NCBI RefSeq assembly: GCF_024611995.1
Contig: NZ_CP102510.1
Coordinates: forward strand, 310,001 to 374,000
Reading direction: 5' to 3'
Length of the DNA: 64,000 nt
Origin: Streptomyces sp. NBC_00162
Lineage (GTDB): Bacteria > Actinomycetota > Actinomycetes > Streptomycetales > Streptomycetaceae
The notes beneath the pieces were generated by a model. The model made no database searches, had not been told where the DNA came from, and was given only the letters and a program-made list of their open reading frames with translations. A program made the position numbers and the translations under genes. Positions 33,102 to 42,533 of the stretch are shown one piece after another; position 1 is the first letter of the stretch; each line of letters starts with the position of its first letter.

Positions 33102-36100
33102 TCACAGGTTCTCCAGATCCAGACTGAAGACCGCGACTCCCGCGTCTCCGGCCATGGTCAGGACGATGCCGCCGGACTGGTCACAGTGCTGCGCGGACAG
33201 GGTGTACACGGGGCTGCACGTGGCCAGTTGCAGGACGCAGCGTGATGTCTGAGCGTCCCAGAACCTGATCGTGCCGTCCCGGGAGGCGCTGGCGACCCAG
33301 TTCCGCGGCTCATCTGCCACGGTCGTCCAGGTGGCAAGGGCTTCGACAGCGTCTGCGTGTTCCTGCAGGGGCTCACCGAGCGGTTCGTAGGTGGTCAGGT
33401 CCCACAGTCGCACGCTGCCGTCATTTCCTCCGCTGGCGAGGAACGCGGGCAGCCGGCTGGGCCGGGCATTGACGGCTATGGCCTTGATGGGGCCCTGACG
33501 GCAGGACAGGACATGCTCGGGCGCGCCGTTCTGGCCGTCCCACACTTTCACCGTCCCGTCGAAACTGCTGGAGGCGAACCAGGTGCTGCTGCCACCGGAT
33601 GCTGCGGCCACGCTGGTGATTCGGAACTGGTGGCGCCAATGGTGCACCCTCAGCCCGTCGTTCAGGTCCCAGAGGCACACCCTGGAATCGTCGCCGCCGC
33701 TGATGACGATGCGATTCCCGGTATGGGTCATGGCAGCGGCGAGGGAGCGGACGGGTCGGGAGTGCCCCGCAAGGGGGACCGCTGTGCGGGCGTGGCCGGT
33801 ACTCAGCGGGTCCCAGGTGAGGATGCTGTGGTCGGATGCCGCCCACAGCAGCAGGGGCTGGCCGCCTGCGCCGGATGACGTCCAGACCAGGGCGGGTACC
33901 GCGGGTTCCTGGGCAGCGGACAGAGTGCTGAGGGTCGTTCCACTGCCTGTGTCCCACAGCTGTACCTTCGCGTTCGTGCGGCTGACGGCGACAGCAGGAA
34001 AGGCGTGCGAACGCGCGGTGAGTGCTGCGGATACCACGGCAGGGGCGGTCTCGGCGGCGGAGAGGGCGCGCCGGAAGGCCTCGGTGTCCCACACGCGTAC
34101 GGTGTTGTCCCGTGCCGTGGAGGCGAGGATGCCTGCCCCTGGGGCGGGCGGCAGGGTACACAGAGCGGTCACGGCATCGGTGTGGCCGGTGAGCCGGCCC
34201 CTCCACTGCTGGGCGTCGATGTCCCAGATGTCGATCGTGGACCCGGTGCCTGCTGCTGCCAGCAGGTTCGCGCCGTCGACGTGCACAGCCGCAAGAGCGA
34301 TGACAGGTTCACCTGTTCCGGCCAGAGCGGCCTTCGGCCCTGCGCTCACGTCCACCAGCATGATGGAGCCGTCGCTGTGCCCGCAGGCGATCAGACCGGG
34401 CACCGTCGTGTTCGTCAGCGACCTGACCGGGGATCCGATGGGGTATTCGTGCAGTAACTCATGGCTGGCGATGTCCCATACATGAAGCGTTCCGCCTGCC
34501 CCGACCAGCAACCTCCTACCGTCGGGATGGTCAGTGAGGGTGAGAGCGAACGCGGCGGGCTCAAGGGAGTGAGCGCTCATTTCGGCGAACTGCTGGGCCC
34601 CCGCCTGGTCCCGCCACAGCGTGACAGCCCCCTCGCCATTGACGGCGATGGACGTCAGTACGTGTGCCTCGTCGCGAAAGCCTGCGATGTCGGACGTCCA
34701 GACGTGCCCTTGCCCTTTCCTGTGATTGACCAGAACCCCCCGGTTCGTGTCCCACATCCGCACTGTGCCGTCTGTGCTGCCCGAGAGCAGTGCGCCGCCG
34801 CCCGCAGGGTGCGGCACGAAGCGGAGGCTGCGCACGGCTCCCTCATGGGCGGGAATCCGGTCTCCGACAGCGGTGCCGCTGCCCGCGTCGACGAGCTCGA
34901 TGCTGCCTGACTCGTTGCCCAAAGCCAGCAGCACACCGCCGCCGGGCCCATCGAGCGCGGTCAGGGACAGGCAGGTACGGCTCAGGGTGGCGAGCACGTT
35001 GGACGGGGGAGACCACTGCGACCAAAGGACCCTCAGCGGAGAGCCGGCGAAGGACCGGGCCTCAGGCGGCAGCTGCGCGTGCGGGGTGCCGGGATGACGT
35101 TGAGCGGTGTAGGCGAGGTGGAGGCTGGCACAGCGGGAGGCAGCATCGGCGGTCTTCACATAGGGCTCGACCGATGCCCAGGCGGTCAGCCACGGCCGCT
35201 CGTCATCGCCGGCGTGGGGGAGGGTGAGAAGGCCGCGGATTCCGTCTCCAGCGAGCCAGGGCAGCACAGCAGGCGGCACATGCCCGTCATCCAAGGTGCG
35301 GCCCAGTGCGGCATGATGCGCCAGATACCGACTCAGATAAGGGTGCGGCACACGCGCGGAGTGCGCCGCGACCAAGCGGGCCAGCTCCGCCGCGATCCGC
35401 GCATGAGCCTCCTGCTCGTCGGCGCCTGGATCTCTCGCCTGGTCGTCCGCTGCCATCCCTGAGCCCCCCGGCGTCCCCTGCGGCGACCGCGGATGCGGCC
35501 ACTGGCGAAGAATGGCGGCCAGCTGCTCATGCGCTGGCCGATACACCACACGATCGTCCTCGGTGTCATGGGTGAGATACCCCGCCAGCCGGCTTTCCAG
35601 CAGCCGGCGAATCTTCTCGTCCGCGTGATCGATACGCGCCTGCAACAGGCCCTCGGCCGCCGCCGGCCAGACCTGCGCCCAAGGGATCCCCCGCCCCAGC
35701 CCGAACGCGGTGACACGCAACAGCGCCACCGCCTCCTGAACGCTCACGCCGCTGTCGGCGACGTGCTCGAGATCCTCAGCGAACAAACCCACCGTGCCGC
35801 GGTCAAGCTGTGCAAACCACTGCGGGTCACGCAACAGGGCAAGCCCGTCACTGCGCCGCAACTGCTCTGCCGCCAGGCGTGCATCGAGGAACGAACGCCT
35901 GACATGAGGTGCCACAGCCTGGGCCGCCCGGGCGACCTCCGCCGCATCCCTGGCCCAGGGCGCCGCCGCCAGCAGAGCCGCGATGTATGCGGAGATATCC
36001 GCCTCCACCCCGTCCGCGTCAGTCCGCGCTTCCCGCGCACCGGGAAACGCGGTACGCAAGTCCTCCAGCAGCCCTGGCACGCTGGGGGCCGCCGACGCCA

Positions 36101-37610
36101 GCTGTGTGCCGGGCCTGCTGCTGCGCACAGCGAGCAGCAGCCGAAGCCCCCGCTGTCCCGCCCGCCGTCCAGGCGGCGGCGGGCCGGCTGCCTGCTGGGC
36201 GGGTACGGATGCTCTGACGGAATCCTGCGTCCCGCGGGTGTAGGGGGCCAAGGGCTCGAGGACGTCGCGGATGCAGGCCGCCGGATCCAGGGATTCGTCG
36301 ACACCGTCGATGACCACCGTGACCGTCTTCCCCCACCCGGCGGTGAAGAAATTACGCAGCCCTTCTTGCCACTGCCGCAGCGGATCGGCAGCCGGCCGTG
36401 AACGGTCCGGGGCACAGCCCAGGCGGCTGCCGATCGCCTCGATGAGACTCACCGGCCCACGATTGCGGGCGGACACCGCGACATGCACCGACCCCTCGGC
36501 GGGCACGCTGTCTGCGGGAGCCATGCGCACCGCCTGGGCATAGCGCGGGGACGCGCGGAAATCAGGATCGCTGAGTGTGACGGTGCGCGCCAGCAGGGCG
36601 GACTTTCCGCTCGCAGCGCTCCCGGTGACGATGAGTACTCCGGGGTCGTGGGAAGCGAAGCGGGCCAGCTGCCGGTTGAGGTCTTGGCGGCCGGAGAAGT
36701 ACCAACCCGGGTCATCGCTGCTGGCGCGGCCGCTGGCGCGGTCAAGCCAGTACTCCAGTTCGTCGTGTGTGGCCGCGACCTCCGCCCGGGCGGGAGCGAC
36801 CACCTGCGGCTTGGGCCGGTACCCGGGGTTGGGCAGAGTGAGCGCCACCGCCCCCAGCTTGGAGTGGTAGACCAGGCGCGGGCCTGGCAGCTGGAGATCG
36901 CGCTCTGCGTTGAGCCGGCCGGTGGCCTCCTCCAGGGCGCTCATGAACTCGCCGGCCGACAGATGGGAGCGCGTGATGCCTGCCGCATCCCGAAGCCAGC
37001 CGAACGCCATCTGCAAGATCGTGGCGAACTCGCGCCCCAGGACAGGCGAACGAGTTGCCGTCGTGGCCACGACGGTCATCGTGCCACTCGAGGTACGGGT
37101 CCGCGAAAGATCGCGGATGAAGGCCGTCAGCTCCACGTCGATGCCCCCGGACTCACAGGCATTGACGATGACCAGCACATGCCTGGCCTGTGAGTCGAGC
37201 GCTGCAATAACAAGTTCGTTCGTGGGCATGCCGGTTGCCTGCAGCCGGCTGTCGTCGGTGTCGGGCAGACGCAGGAAGTGCCTGCCCGAGGGGCTGACCG
37301 CGCCGTGCGAGGTGATGTACACGACCAAAGGTTCGTCTTCGGCGGCGTCCCGGATGCCGGACGTGTAGAGGAAGCGCTCAACGTCATGGCGCTCCGTAGG
37401 CGAACGCAAGACGGTCTGCACGAAACCCGCCTCAGCCTGCCACCACCCGGTCACCACCAGCAGCTGCTCCTCGATGGCCTTGGCGAACTCGGGATCTCCG
37501 TCCTCGACCGTCACCATGACCAGCGAGCCCGGCCTGACGGCCTCCGCGTCAGCCTTGGCCGCCTGCGGGCTGCCCCCGACCAGGCCGATGTGCCCGCGCT
37601 CCCCCTGCAT
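33102..37610 (-). CDS. Caspase-like protease / STAND NTPase / WD40 protein
   Basis: 1502 residues with three parts. (1) Caspase-like domain, residues 1-250: catalytic His102 in LVVYITSHGAVSPSGRHFL and Cys152 in VLVIVNACESGGID, the spacing expected for C14 peptidases. (2) NTPase, about 300-480: Walker A GSAASGKSALL (330-340), Walker B VTVVIDGVDES (430-440), then a helical region to about 850 as in NACHT-type STAND proteins. (3) At least ten WD40 units to the end (e.g. DGTVRMWDTNRG, DNTVRVWDTEAF, DDSRVCLWDLNDG, DGTIRFWDAQT). Expected logic: WD40 senses, STAND oligomerises, caspase cleaves. ATG 37610 is only 20 bases from the divergent lipase start. Confidence 0.85.
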   Translation of the reverse strand: MQGERGHIGLVGGSPQAAKADAEAVRPGSLVMVTVEDGDPEFAKAIEEQLLVVTGWWQAEAGFVQTVLRSPTERHDVERFLYTSGIRDAAEDEPLVVYITSHGAVSPSGRHFLRLPDTDDSRLQATGMPTNELVIAALDSQARHVLVIVNACESGGIDVELTAFIRDLSRTRTSSGTMTVVATTATRSPVLGREFATILQMAFGWLRDAAGITRSHLSAGEFMSALEEATGRLNAERDLQLPGPRLVYHSKLGAVALTLPNPGYRPKPQVVAPARAEVAATHDELEYWLDRASGRASSDDPGWYFSGRQDLNRQLARFASHDPGVLIVTGSAASGKSALLARTVTLSDPDFRASPRYAQAVRMAPADSVPAEGSVHVAVSARNRGPVSLIEAIGSRLGCAPDRSRPAADPLRQWQEGLRNFFTAGWGKTVTVVIDGVDESLDPAACIRDVLEPLAPYTRGTQDSVRASVPAQQAAGPPPPGRRAGQRGLRLLLAVRSSRPGTQLASAAPSVPGLLEDLRTAFPGAREARTDADGVEADISAYIAALLAAAPWARDAAEVARAAQAVAPHVRRSFLDARLAAEQLRRSDGLALLRDPQWFAQLDRGTVGLFAEDLEHVADSGVSVQEAVALLRVTAFGLGRGIPWAQVWPAAAEGLLQARIDHADEKIRRLLESRLAGYLTHDTEDDRVVYRPAHEQLAAILRQWPHPRSPQGTPGGSGMAADDQARDPGADEQEAHARIAAELARLVAAHSARVPHPYLSRYLAHHAALGRTLDDGHVPPAVLPWLAGDGIRGLLTLPHAGDDERPWLTAWASVEPYVKTADAASRCASLHLAYTAQRHPGTPHAQLPPEARSFAGSPLRVLWSQWSPPSNVLATLSRTCLSLTALDGPGGGVLLALGNESGSIELVDAGSGTAVGDRIPAHEGAVRSLRFVPHPAGGGALLSGSTDGTVRMWDTNRGVLVNHRKGQGHVWTSDIAGFRDEAHVLTSIAVNGEGAVTLWRDQAGAQQFAEMSAHSLEPAAFALTLTDHPDGRRLLVGAGGTLHVWDIASHELLHEYPIGSPVRSLTNTTVPGLIACGHSDGSIMLVDVSAGPKAALAGTGEPVIALAAVHVDGANLLAAAGTGSTIDIWDIDAQQWRGRLTGHTDAVTALCTLPPAPGAGILASTARDNTVRVWDTEAFRRALSAAETAPAVVSAALTARSHAFPAVAVSRTNAKVQLWDTGSGTTLSTLSAAQEPAVPALVWTSSGAGGQPLLLWAASDHSILTWDPLSTGHARTAVPLAGHSRPVRSLAAAMTHTGNRIVISGGDDSRVCLWDLNDGLRVHHWRHQFRITSVAAASGGSSTWFASSSFDGTVKVWDGQNGAPEHVLSCRQGPIKAIAVNARPSRLPAFLASGGNDGSVRLWDLTTYEPLGEPLQEHADAVEALATWTTVADEPRNWVASASRDGTIRFWDAQTSRCVLQLATCSPVYTLSAQHCDQSGGIVLTMAGDAGVAVFSLDLENL

Positions 37611-37630
37611 TTTCCCTATTGTTCACAGCC

Positions 37631-39103
37631 ATGAATCACCGCACGCCGGAACCCGAGAAAAACGCCGCGTCACTCCTCACCGCGGACATCACCCAGGACG
37701 CCGTCGTCATCGTTCCCGGCATCATGGGCAGCGAGCTCTATGACACCACCAGGCAAAAAACCATCTGGGGATTATCCGGTGTTGCCTGGCTCCTCAAGGC
37801 GTGGACACAGCCCAAAGGCCTGGAGCCCCTGCGACTGACCGAGGACGAGCTGGAAGGCAAGACCGGCCGCATCACAGCCACCCAGCTCATGCGCCACTCT
37901 TCATGGACGCCTTACCTCCAGGGTCTGGAGCCCTACACCAGCCTCATCAACACCGTCCGCGACTGCGTCGCCCACCCCGCGGCAATCATGCAATTCCCCT
38001 ACGACTGGCGCCTGCCCGTCGCCACCAACGGCCGGCTCCTGGCCGATGCCGCCCGCCGACACCTGACCACCTGGCGCCAGCACGACGCCCACGATGCCGC
38101 CCGCCGCCACCGTGTCGACGAGCGGCCCGCACGCCTCGTCTTCGTCGCCCACTCCATGGGCGGCCTCGTCACCCGAGCCGCCCTCGACCCCGCTCACGAC
38201 AGAGACCTCGCCCAGGACACCCGAGCCGTCCTCACCCTCGGCACTCCGTTCTACGGCGCCGTGAAGGCCACCGCCATCCTCAACACCGGGCGCGGCACCC
38301 CCGTCCCCCTCCCTCACCGGCAGCTGCAGTCCATCTCCGCCACCATGCCGGGCCTGCACGACCTCCTGCCCCAGTACACCTGCCTCATTGACGGCGACCA
38401 CATCCGCCACCTCACTCCCCAAGACGTGGCCGCCATCGGCGGAAACGCCGACCTCGCCCGCGACGCAGCAGACTCCCACCGCCGACAAGCCCACCTGGCC
38501 CTGCCCGCCCACCGAGCCGTCGTGGGCACCCAGCAGAGCACCCTGCAGAGCCTGACGATCCACGCCGGGGTCGTCGAAGCCCATCACCACGGAGCTCGCC
38601 AGCACACCAACGGCGACTTCATCCGTGACCCGCGCGGGCGCCTGAAGTTCTACGACGTCAAGGGCGACGGAACCGTCTACAAGGAGTCAGCGGCCGTCGG
38701 CCCGGCCATCACGCCCCTGCCCCTCCAGCACGGAGCCGTCGCCTCCGACCACATCGCGCTGAAAGCCGTCGCGGAAATCCTGCGCGATGACGAGCACCTC
38801 GGCCCGCCCCAGGGGACCCCTGGATGCGGCCTGGACGTCCCCGACCTCGTTGAGGTCGGCAACCCCTGGACCCTCACGCTCAGCGGCGTGGACTCCCTGG
38901 GCGGCGTCCGGTGCGAAGTCACCGACCTGAGCACGGGATCCACCCAAAGGCTCCGCCTGGGTTGGGGCGACGGCGACATCGTGGCTCGAGCCACGGCCTA
39001 CACACCGGGCCTGTACCGCGTGACCGTGCGCACCCTAGACGACCTCACCGTCACCCAGCTCGTCCTGGCCGCAGAAGCGGAGCCGAAACGAGAGACGGCC
39101 TGA
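37631..39103 (+). CDS. LCAT/PGAP1-type alpha/beta-hydrolase (lipase)
   Basis: 490 residues. Oxyanion region VVIVPGIMGSELYD near 27-40; nucleophile elbow VFVAHSMGGLVTRA with Ser175; candidate catalytic His in VASDHIALKAV. The core is like lecithin:cholesterol acyltransferase/PGAP1 lipases. The last 100 residues form a beta-rich domain (LTLSGVDSLGGVRCEVTDLS; TPGLYRVTVRTLDDLT) reminiscent of a CARF-free Ig-like sensor. No signal peptide, so it probably acts inside the cell on membrane lipids. It is divergent from the caspase-STAND gene. The TTG at 37619 is an alternative start. TTA codon at 37772. Confidence 0.75.
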   Translation: MNHRTPEPEKNAASLLTADITQDAVVIVPGIMGSELYDTTRQKTIWGLSGVAWLLKAWTQPKGLEPLRLTEDELEGKTGRITATQLMRHSSWTPYLQGLEPYTSLINTVRDCVAHPAAIMQFPYDWRLPVATNGRLLADAARRHLTTWRQHDAHDAARRHRVDERPARLVFVAHSMGGLVTRAALDPAHDRDLAQDTRAVLTLGTPFYGAVKATAILNTGRGTPVPLPHRQLQSISATMPGLHDLLPQYTCLIDGDHIRHLTPQDVAAIGGNADLARDAADSHRRQAHLALPAHRAVVGTQQSTLQSLTIHAGVVEAHHHGARQHTNGDFIRDPRGRLKFYDVKGDGTVYKESAAVGPAITPLPLQHGAVASDHIALKAVAEILRDDEHLGPPQGTPGCGLDVPDLVEVGNPWTLTLSGVDSLGGVRCEVTDLSTGSTQRLRLGWGDGDIVARATAYTPGLYRVTVRTLDDLTVTQLVLAAEAEPKRETA

Positions 39104-39257
39104 CGCTGCGGCACGGCCTTTCGCAGCCATCAAGCCCCGTGAGGCACGTCCGCAATGGGTCGGTGCACTCTCACGTGCAGCGCCCGGAAGGGCGGCCCCG
39201 GCGTGTGAATGTGCTGGGGCCGTTGTGTCAGCCTCGTCGTGCTGCAGGGAGCGGGGC

Positions 39258-39614
39258 ATGATCCATTCAGCCGATATCCGCGAGCGGCGCGACTGCGACG
39301 TCGTCGACCCGAAAGGAGACAGGATCGGCTCACTGGAAGCGATCTACGTGCACACCGCTACCGACGAACCGGCCATGGCCACCGTCCTCACCGGCTTGCC
39401 CACCCGCCGGCGCCTGGTCTTCGTTCCTTTCGACGAGGCGATCCTGGGACCGGGCTACGTCAAGGTCGCGCACGCCAAGGCAGTCGTGAAGAAGGCCCCG
39501 GCCATCGGCACTGATGACATCGTGCCCGCCGAGCAGGAAGAGGCGATCTTCAAGCACTACGAGATGGCCTACCAGCCGGGTGCCAGCGGCGAACGGCAAC
39601 TCGCTCGCCGCTGA
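39258..39614 (+). CDS. PRC-barrel-domain protein
   Basis: 118 residues. Barrel motif at the N-terminus: CDVVDPKGDRIGSLEAIYV, then EPAMATVLTGLPTRRRLVFV, FDEAILGPGYVKVAHAKAVV. The C-terminus is acidic then basic (EQEEAIFKHYEMAYQ). ATG 39258 with GGAGCGGGG upstream. PRC-barrel proteins in actinobacteria are common small stress- or RNA-related proteins; the role is unknown. A small hydrophobic protein follows 37 bases downstream. Confidence 0.75.
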   Translation: MIHSADIRERRDCDVVDPKGDRIGSLEAIYVHTATDEPAMATVLTGLPTRRRLVFVPFDEAILGPGYVKVAHAKAVVKKAPAIGTDDIVPAEQEEAIFKHYEMAYQPGASGERQLARR

Positions 39615-39651
39615 CCGCTCCGAGCCCCGTGCCGGAGGAGATGTTCTCCCT

Positions 39652-39822
39652 ATGGCGATCTTCCTGTTCCTGCTTCTCGTGGCCGTCACCCTGGGACTGA
39701 TCGGCGTGGTGGCGGACGGCATGCCCTATCTCCTGATCATCGCCATCCTGCTCGTCGTGGCCGACGTGGTCTTCATCGCCACACGTTGGTCCCGACGCTC
39801 GCATCGCAGCCACCTTCGGTAG
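39652..39822 (+). CDS. Small hydrophobic membrane protein
   Basis: 56 residues, two helices (AIFLFLLLVAVTLGLIGVV and YLLIIAILLVVADVVFIATR) and a basic tail (RWSRRSHRSHLR). GGAGGAG lies 11 bases before ATG 39652. It belongs to the widely occurring short hydrophobic proteins of Streptomyces, often next to PRC-barrel or stress genes. Probably cotranscribed with 39258-39614; a terminator follows. Confidence 0.6.
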   Translation: MAIFLFLLLVAVTLGLIGVVADGMPYLLIIAILLVVADVVFIATRWSRRSHRSHLR

Positions 39823-39829
39823 TACCGGC

Positions 39830-39860
39830 AAGGGCCCAGGTCAGCGAACTGGGCCTTCTT
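39830..39860. terminator. Bidirectional terminator hairpin
   Basis: AAGGGCCCAG / CTGGGCCTT with an 8-base loop (GTCAGCGAA region) followed by TCTTCG, between the hydrophobic-protein gene on + and the TetR gene on -. The same loop sequence recurs in the hairpin at 42271. Confidence 0.7.
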
Positions 39861-39875
39861 CGTTGTCTGTCATGG

Positions 39876-40448
39876 TCAGCGCGCCAACTCGGCCAGGGCC
39901 CGGACGCCTTCGAGCACCTCGGCGGCGGTGGGGGCACTGGAGGGGTCGCTGAGGCACTGGAGCATCACACCCGACACGAGCGCCAACTGCACGGTGCCGA
40001 GGGTGCGGACGGAGGTGTCCGACACCTCCTCCTCGCGGACGCTGTCCAGGATGGCCGCCATGCCGCGACGGCCCTGGGCGGTGCCGCCGGCCAGCGCGGC
40101 CCGCAGCTCCGGCTGCCGCTGGGCCTGCATGAACAGCTCCACCGTGGCCAGCCAGAGGTCGGGGTGCGCGCTGAACTGCTCGATCAAGCTCTCCCAGATG
40201 CGCTCGAAGTGCGCCCGGGAGGAGCCGTCGGCGCCGGGCACCAGCGCCCGGCCGATCGCGTCGCCCCACTCGTCGAGGATCTCGAACAGCGCCTGGTTGA
40301 GCAGTGCCTCGCGCGAGCCGTAGTGGTAGCCGATGGCGGCCGTGCTCACGCCGGCGGCCGTGGCGATGTCGCGTACGGCCGTGCGGTCGTAACCCTTTTC
40401 CCGCAGGCAGGCCTTGGCGCCGATGAGCAGGGCTTCGCGGTTTCCCAT
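39876..40448 (-). CDS. TetR family regulator
   Basis: 190 residues from ATG 40448. HTH: AKACLREKGYDRTAVRDIAT, then AAGVSTAAIGYHYGSREALL. The C-terminal domain resembles TetR_C with SLIEQFSAHPDLWLATVELF. Divergent from the carboxylesterase gene with a perfect palindrome between them, its likely operator. Confidence 0.85.
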   Translation of the reverse strand: MGNREALLIGAKACLREKGYDRTAVRDIATAAGVSTAAIGYHYGSREALLNQALFEILDEWGDAIGRALVPGADGSSRAHFERIWESLIEQFSAHPDLWLATVELFMQAQRQPELRAALAGGTAQGRRGMAAILDSVREEEVSDTSVRTLGTVQLALVSGVMLQCLSDPSSAPTAAEVLEGVRALAELAR

Positions 40449-40510
40449 GCCCCGGAGCCTAGCGCCCGCATGGCACGAACGCCTCACGCGATCGAGCTAT
40501 ACAAACGTAT

Positions 40511-40526
40511 TGCACGATCGTGCAAA
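40511..40526. promoter_or_regulatory. TetR operator palindrome TTGCACGATCGTGCAA
   Basis: A perfect 16-base palindrome midway between the TetR gene and the esterase gene (20 bases before the ATG), suited to repress the esterase and autoregulate. Confidence 0.75.
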
Positions 40527-40545
40527 TCTGCGTACGGTTCGGGCC

Positions 40546-42114
40546 ATGAGACACACCAGGAACGTTTCCAAGGAGTTCACCGCCGCGCTGACGCTGGCCA
40601 CATTAGGCCTGGGGGTCGGACTGGCCGGCCCTGCGCAAGCGGCAGCAGGCAGCGCCGCCCGTACGGTCGTCGCCACCACCGGCGGCGCCGTGCGTGGCAC
40701 CGCAGACAACGGCGGCCTGCGCAGCTTCCAGGGCATCCCATATGCCGCCCCGCCGGTGGGGGACCTGCGCTGGGCCTCGCCGCAGCCCGCCGCGCCCTGG
40801 ACCGGGATACGCGAGGCGACCGCTCCGGGATCCCCCTGCGCCCAGCCGAAGGGGCTGCCCGTCGGAGTCCCCAGCGAGGCCGAGGACTGCCTCTACCTGA
40901 ACGTCACCACCCCCGCCACGCAGACCGGCAAGCGGCCGGTGATCGTGTGGATCCACGGCGGCAGCCTGATGTTCGGCAGTGGCGACCTCTACGGCCCCGA
41001 GCGGCTGGCCGCCGAGGGCACCGTCGTCGTTTCGGTCAACTACCGGCTCGGTGTCATGGGCTTCCTGTCCGACCCGGCGCTCAAGACCTCCGGCGGCCTC
41101 GGCCTGGAGGACCAGCAGGCCGCGCTGCGCTGGGTCCGCGCCAACGCGGGCGCCTTCGGGGGCGATCCCGGCAACGTGACGATCATGGGTGAGTCCGGCG
41201 GCGGGTACAGCGTCTGCGGCCACCTCACCTCGCCGAAGTCGACCGGACTGTTCGACCGCGCCATCGTGCAGAGCGCGCCCTGCGCCACGGGCGGCTCCCG
41301 CACCCGGGAGGAAGCCGAGGCCGAGGCCAAGGCCACGCTCGCCAAGCTCAAGGAGCTGAAGTCCAAGGAGGGCAAGGACTGCAATGATGCGGAGTCCTGC
41401 CTGCGCGGCACGGACGCGGCCACGCTCATGAAGGTGTACGGGACCTGGAACGAGCCACGCCCGATCGCCGGTACGGACCTCATGCCACTGGCCCCCGCCG
41501 AGGCGCTGCGCACGGGCAAGTTCAACCGCGTCCCGGTCCTCATCGGGGTCAACCACGACGAGGAGCGCGGCCGGATCCTCGGCCAGGAGCTGACGGGCGA
41601 TCCCATGCCGCCCGAGGCGTACGAGCCCGAAATCCGCAAGGAGTTCGGAGCCCAGGCCGACGCGGTGCTGGCCCGCTATCCGCTAAGCCGCTTCAGCTCC
41701 GCCGGCGAGGCCCTGGCAACGGTCCTGACCGACCGCAGCTGGTCGGTTCCGACGCTGGACACCGCCCGGCTGCTGTCGCAGTGGACGCCGACCCGGATGT
41801 TCGAGTTCAGCGAGCGCGAGACGCCCTCGTGGGCAGGTGACCCGAAGCTCAGCTTCGAGCTCCGCGCCTCGCACATGTCGGAGCTGTCCTACCTCTTCGA
41901 CCTCAAGCTGCCCCTGTTCGAGAAGCTGACAGAGAAGCAGGAACGCCTCGGCAAGCGAATGACTGACACCTGGGTGGACTTCGCCGAGTCCGGGAAGACG
42001 GATTGGCCGAGCTTCCGCAGCGGCGGCTACGTGCAGTCGCTGGCCTCGGGGCCGTGGAAGCGAACGGAGTTCACCAAGGACCACAACCATGCGTTCTGGA
42101 AGAACCTCCGCTGA
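40546..42114 (+). CDS. Secreted carboxylesterase (type B, carboxylesterase/lipase family)
   Basis: 522 residues. Signal peptide with LTLATLGLGVGLAGPAQAAA. Type-B features: oxyanion HGGSLMFGSG; N-terminal EDCLYLNV; nucleophile elbow GESGGGYSV (Ser217); acid residue region GVNHDEERG; catalytic His in KDHNHAFWKN at the C-terminus, an odd position only five residues before the end. Substrates of this family are short-chain esters. No ribosome binding site is obvious before ATG 40546. Regulated by the divergent TetR through 40511-40526. Confidence 0.85.
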   Translation: MRHTRNVSKEFTAALTLATLGLGVGLAGPAQAAAGSAARTVVATTGGAVRGTADNGGLRSFQGIPYAAPPVGDLRWASPQPAAPWTGIREATAPGSPCAQPKGLPVGVPSEAEDCLYLNVTTPATQTGKRPVIVWIHGGSLMFGSGDLYGPERLAAEGTVVVSVNYRLGVMGFLSDPALKTSGGLGLEDQQAALRWVRANAGAFGGDPGNVTIMGESGGGYSVCGHLTSPKSTGLFDRAIVQSAPCATGGSRTREEAEAEAKATLAKLKELKSKEGKDCNDAESCLRGTDAATLMKVYGTWNEPRPIAGTDLMPLAPAEALRTGKFNRVPVLIGVNHDEERGRILGQELTGDPMPPEAYEPEIRKEFGAQADAVLARYPLSRFSSAGEALATVLTDRSWSVPTLDTARLLSQWTPTRMFEFSERETPSWAGDPKLSFELRASHMSELSYLFDLKLPLFEKLTEKQERLGKRMTDTWVDFAESGKTDWPSFRSGGYVQSLASGPWKRTEFTKDHNHAFWKNLR

Positions 42115-42179
42115 CGCCAAGCATCGTCCCGCCGACCGAGGTGCCTGGGACGCCGGGCAGCACACGACTCGTGCCACTA

Positions 42180-42209
42180 CGTGCCAGTCAGGGCGGTAAA
42201 CAGCGGTCA
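42180..42209. repeat. 30-base perfect direct repeat, copy 1
   Basis: CGTGCCAGTCAGGGCGGTAA followed by ACAGCGGTCA; the identical 30 bases occur at 43418-43447. On the minus strand it encodes TAVYRPDWH. The two copies bracket chimeric gene stumps. Confidence 0.8.
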
Positions 42210-42270
42210 GCACGGGGGTTCCGCGGGCCCCGGAACTCGGCTCCGCAGCCCCGTCATCCGCTCCACGACA

Positions 42271-42298
42271 AAGCCCCAGGTCAGCGACCTGGGGCTTG
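42271..42298. terminator. Terminator hairpin
   Basis: AAGCCCCAGGTC / GACCTGGGGCTT with a short loop, then GCTTATTG. It closes the esterase transcript. Confidence 0.75.
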
Positions 42299-42533
42299 CT
42301 TATTGTCTAGACCTCTAAGGGCTCTCGCCGGGATGGACCTGCGCCACACCCGCGCCCCCGTGCTGCGCGGGCTGCTGTCTTGTGCCACCCCGGCCCAGGT
42401 GCACAGATGCCCAGCGGCCGATCGGCAGGCCCCCGTACGGGCAGGCCGATTCGCTTGGACCATCTGGTCGTTGATCGGATGTGTCGCTGACTCACGCGCA
42501 TAGGCGATCGACGGCACGTGGGAGCGGGTACCC

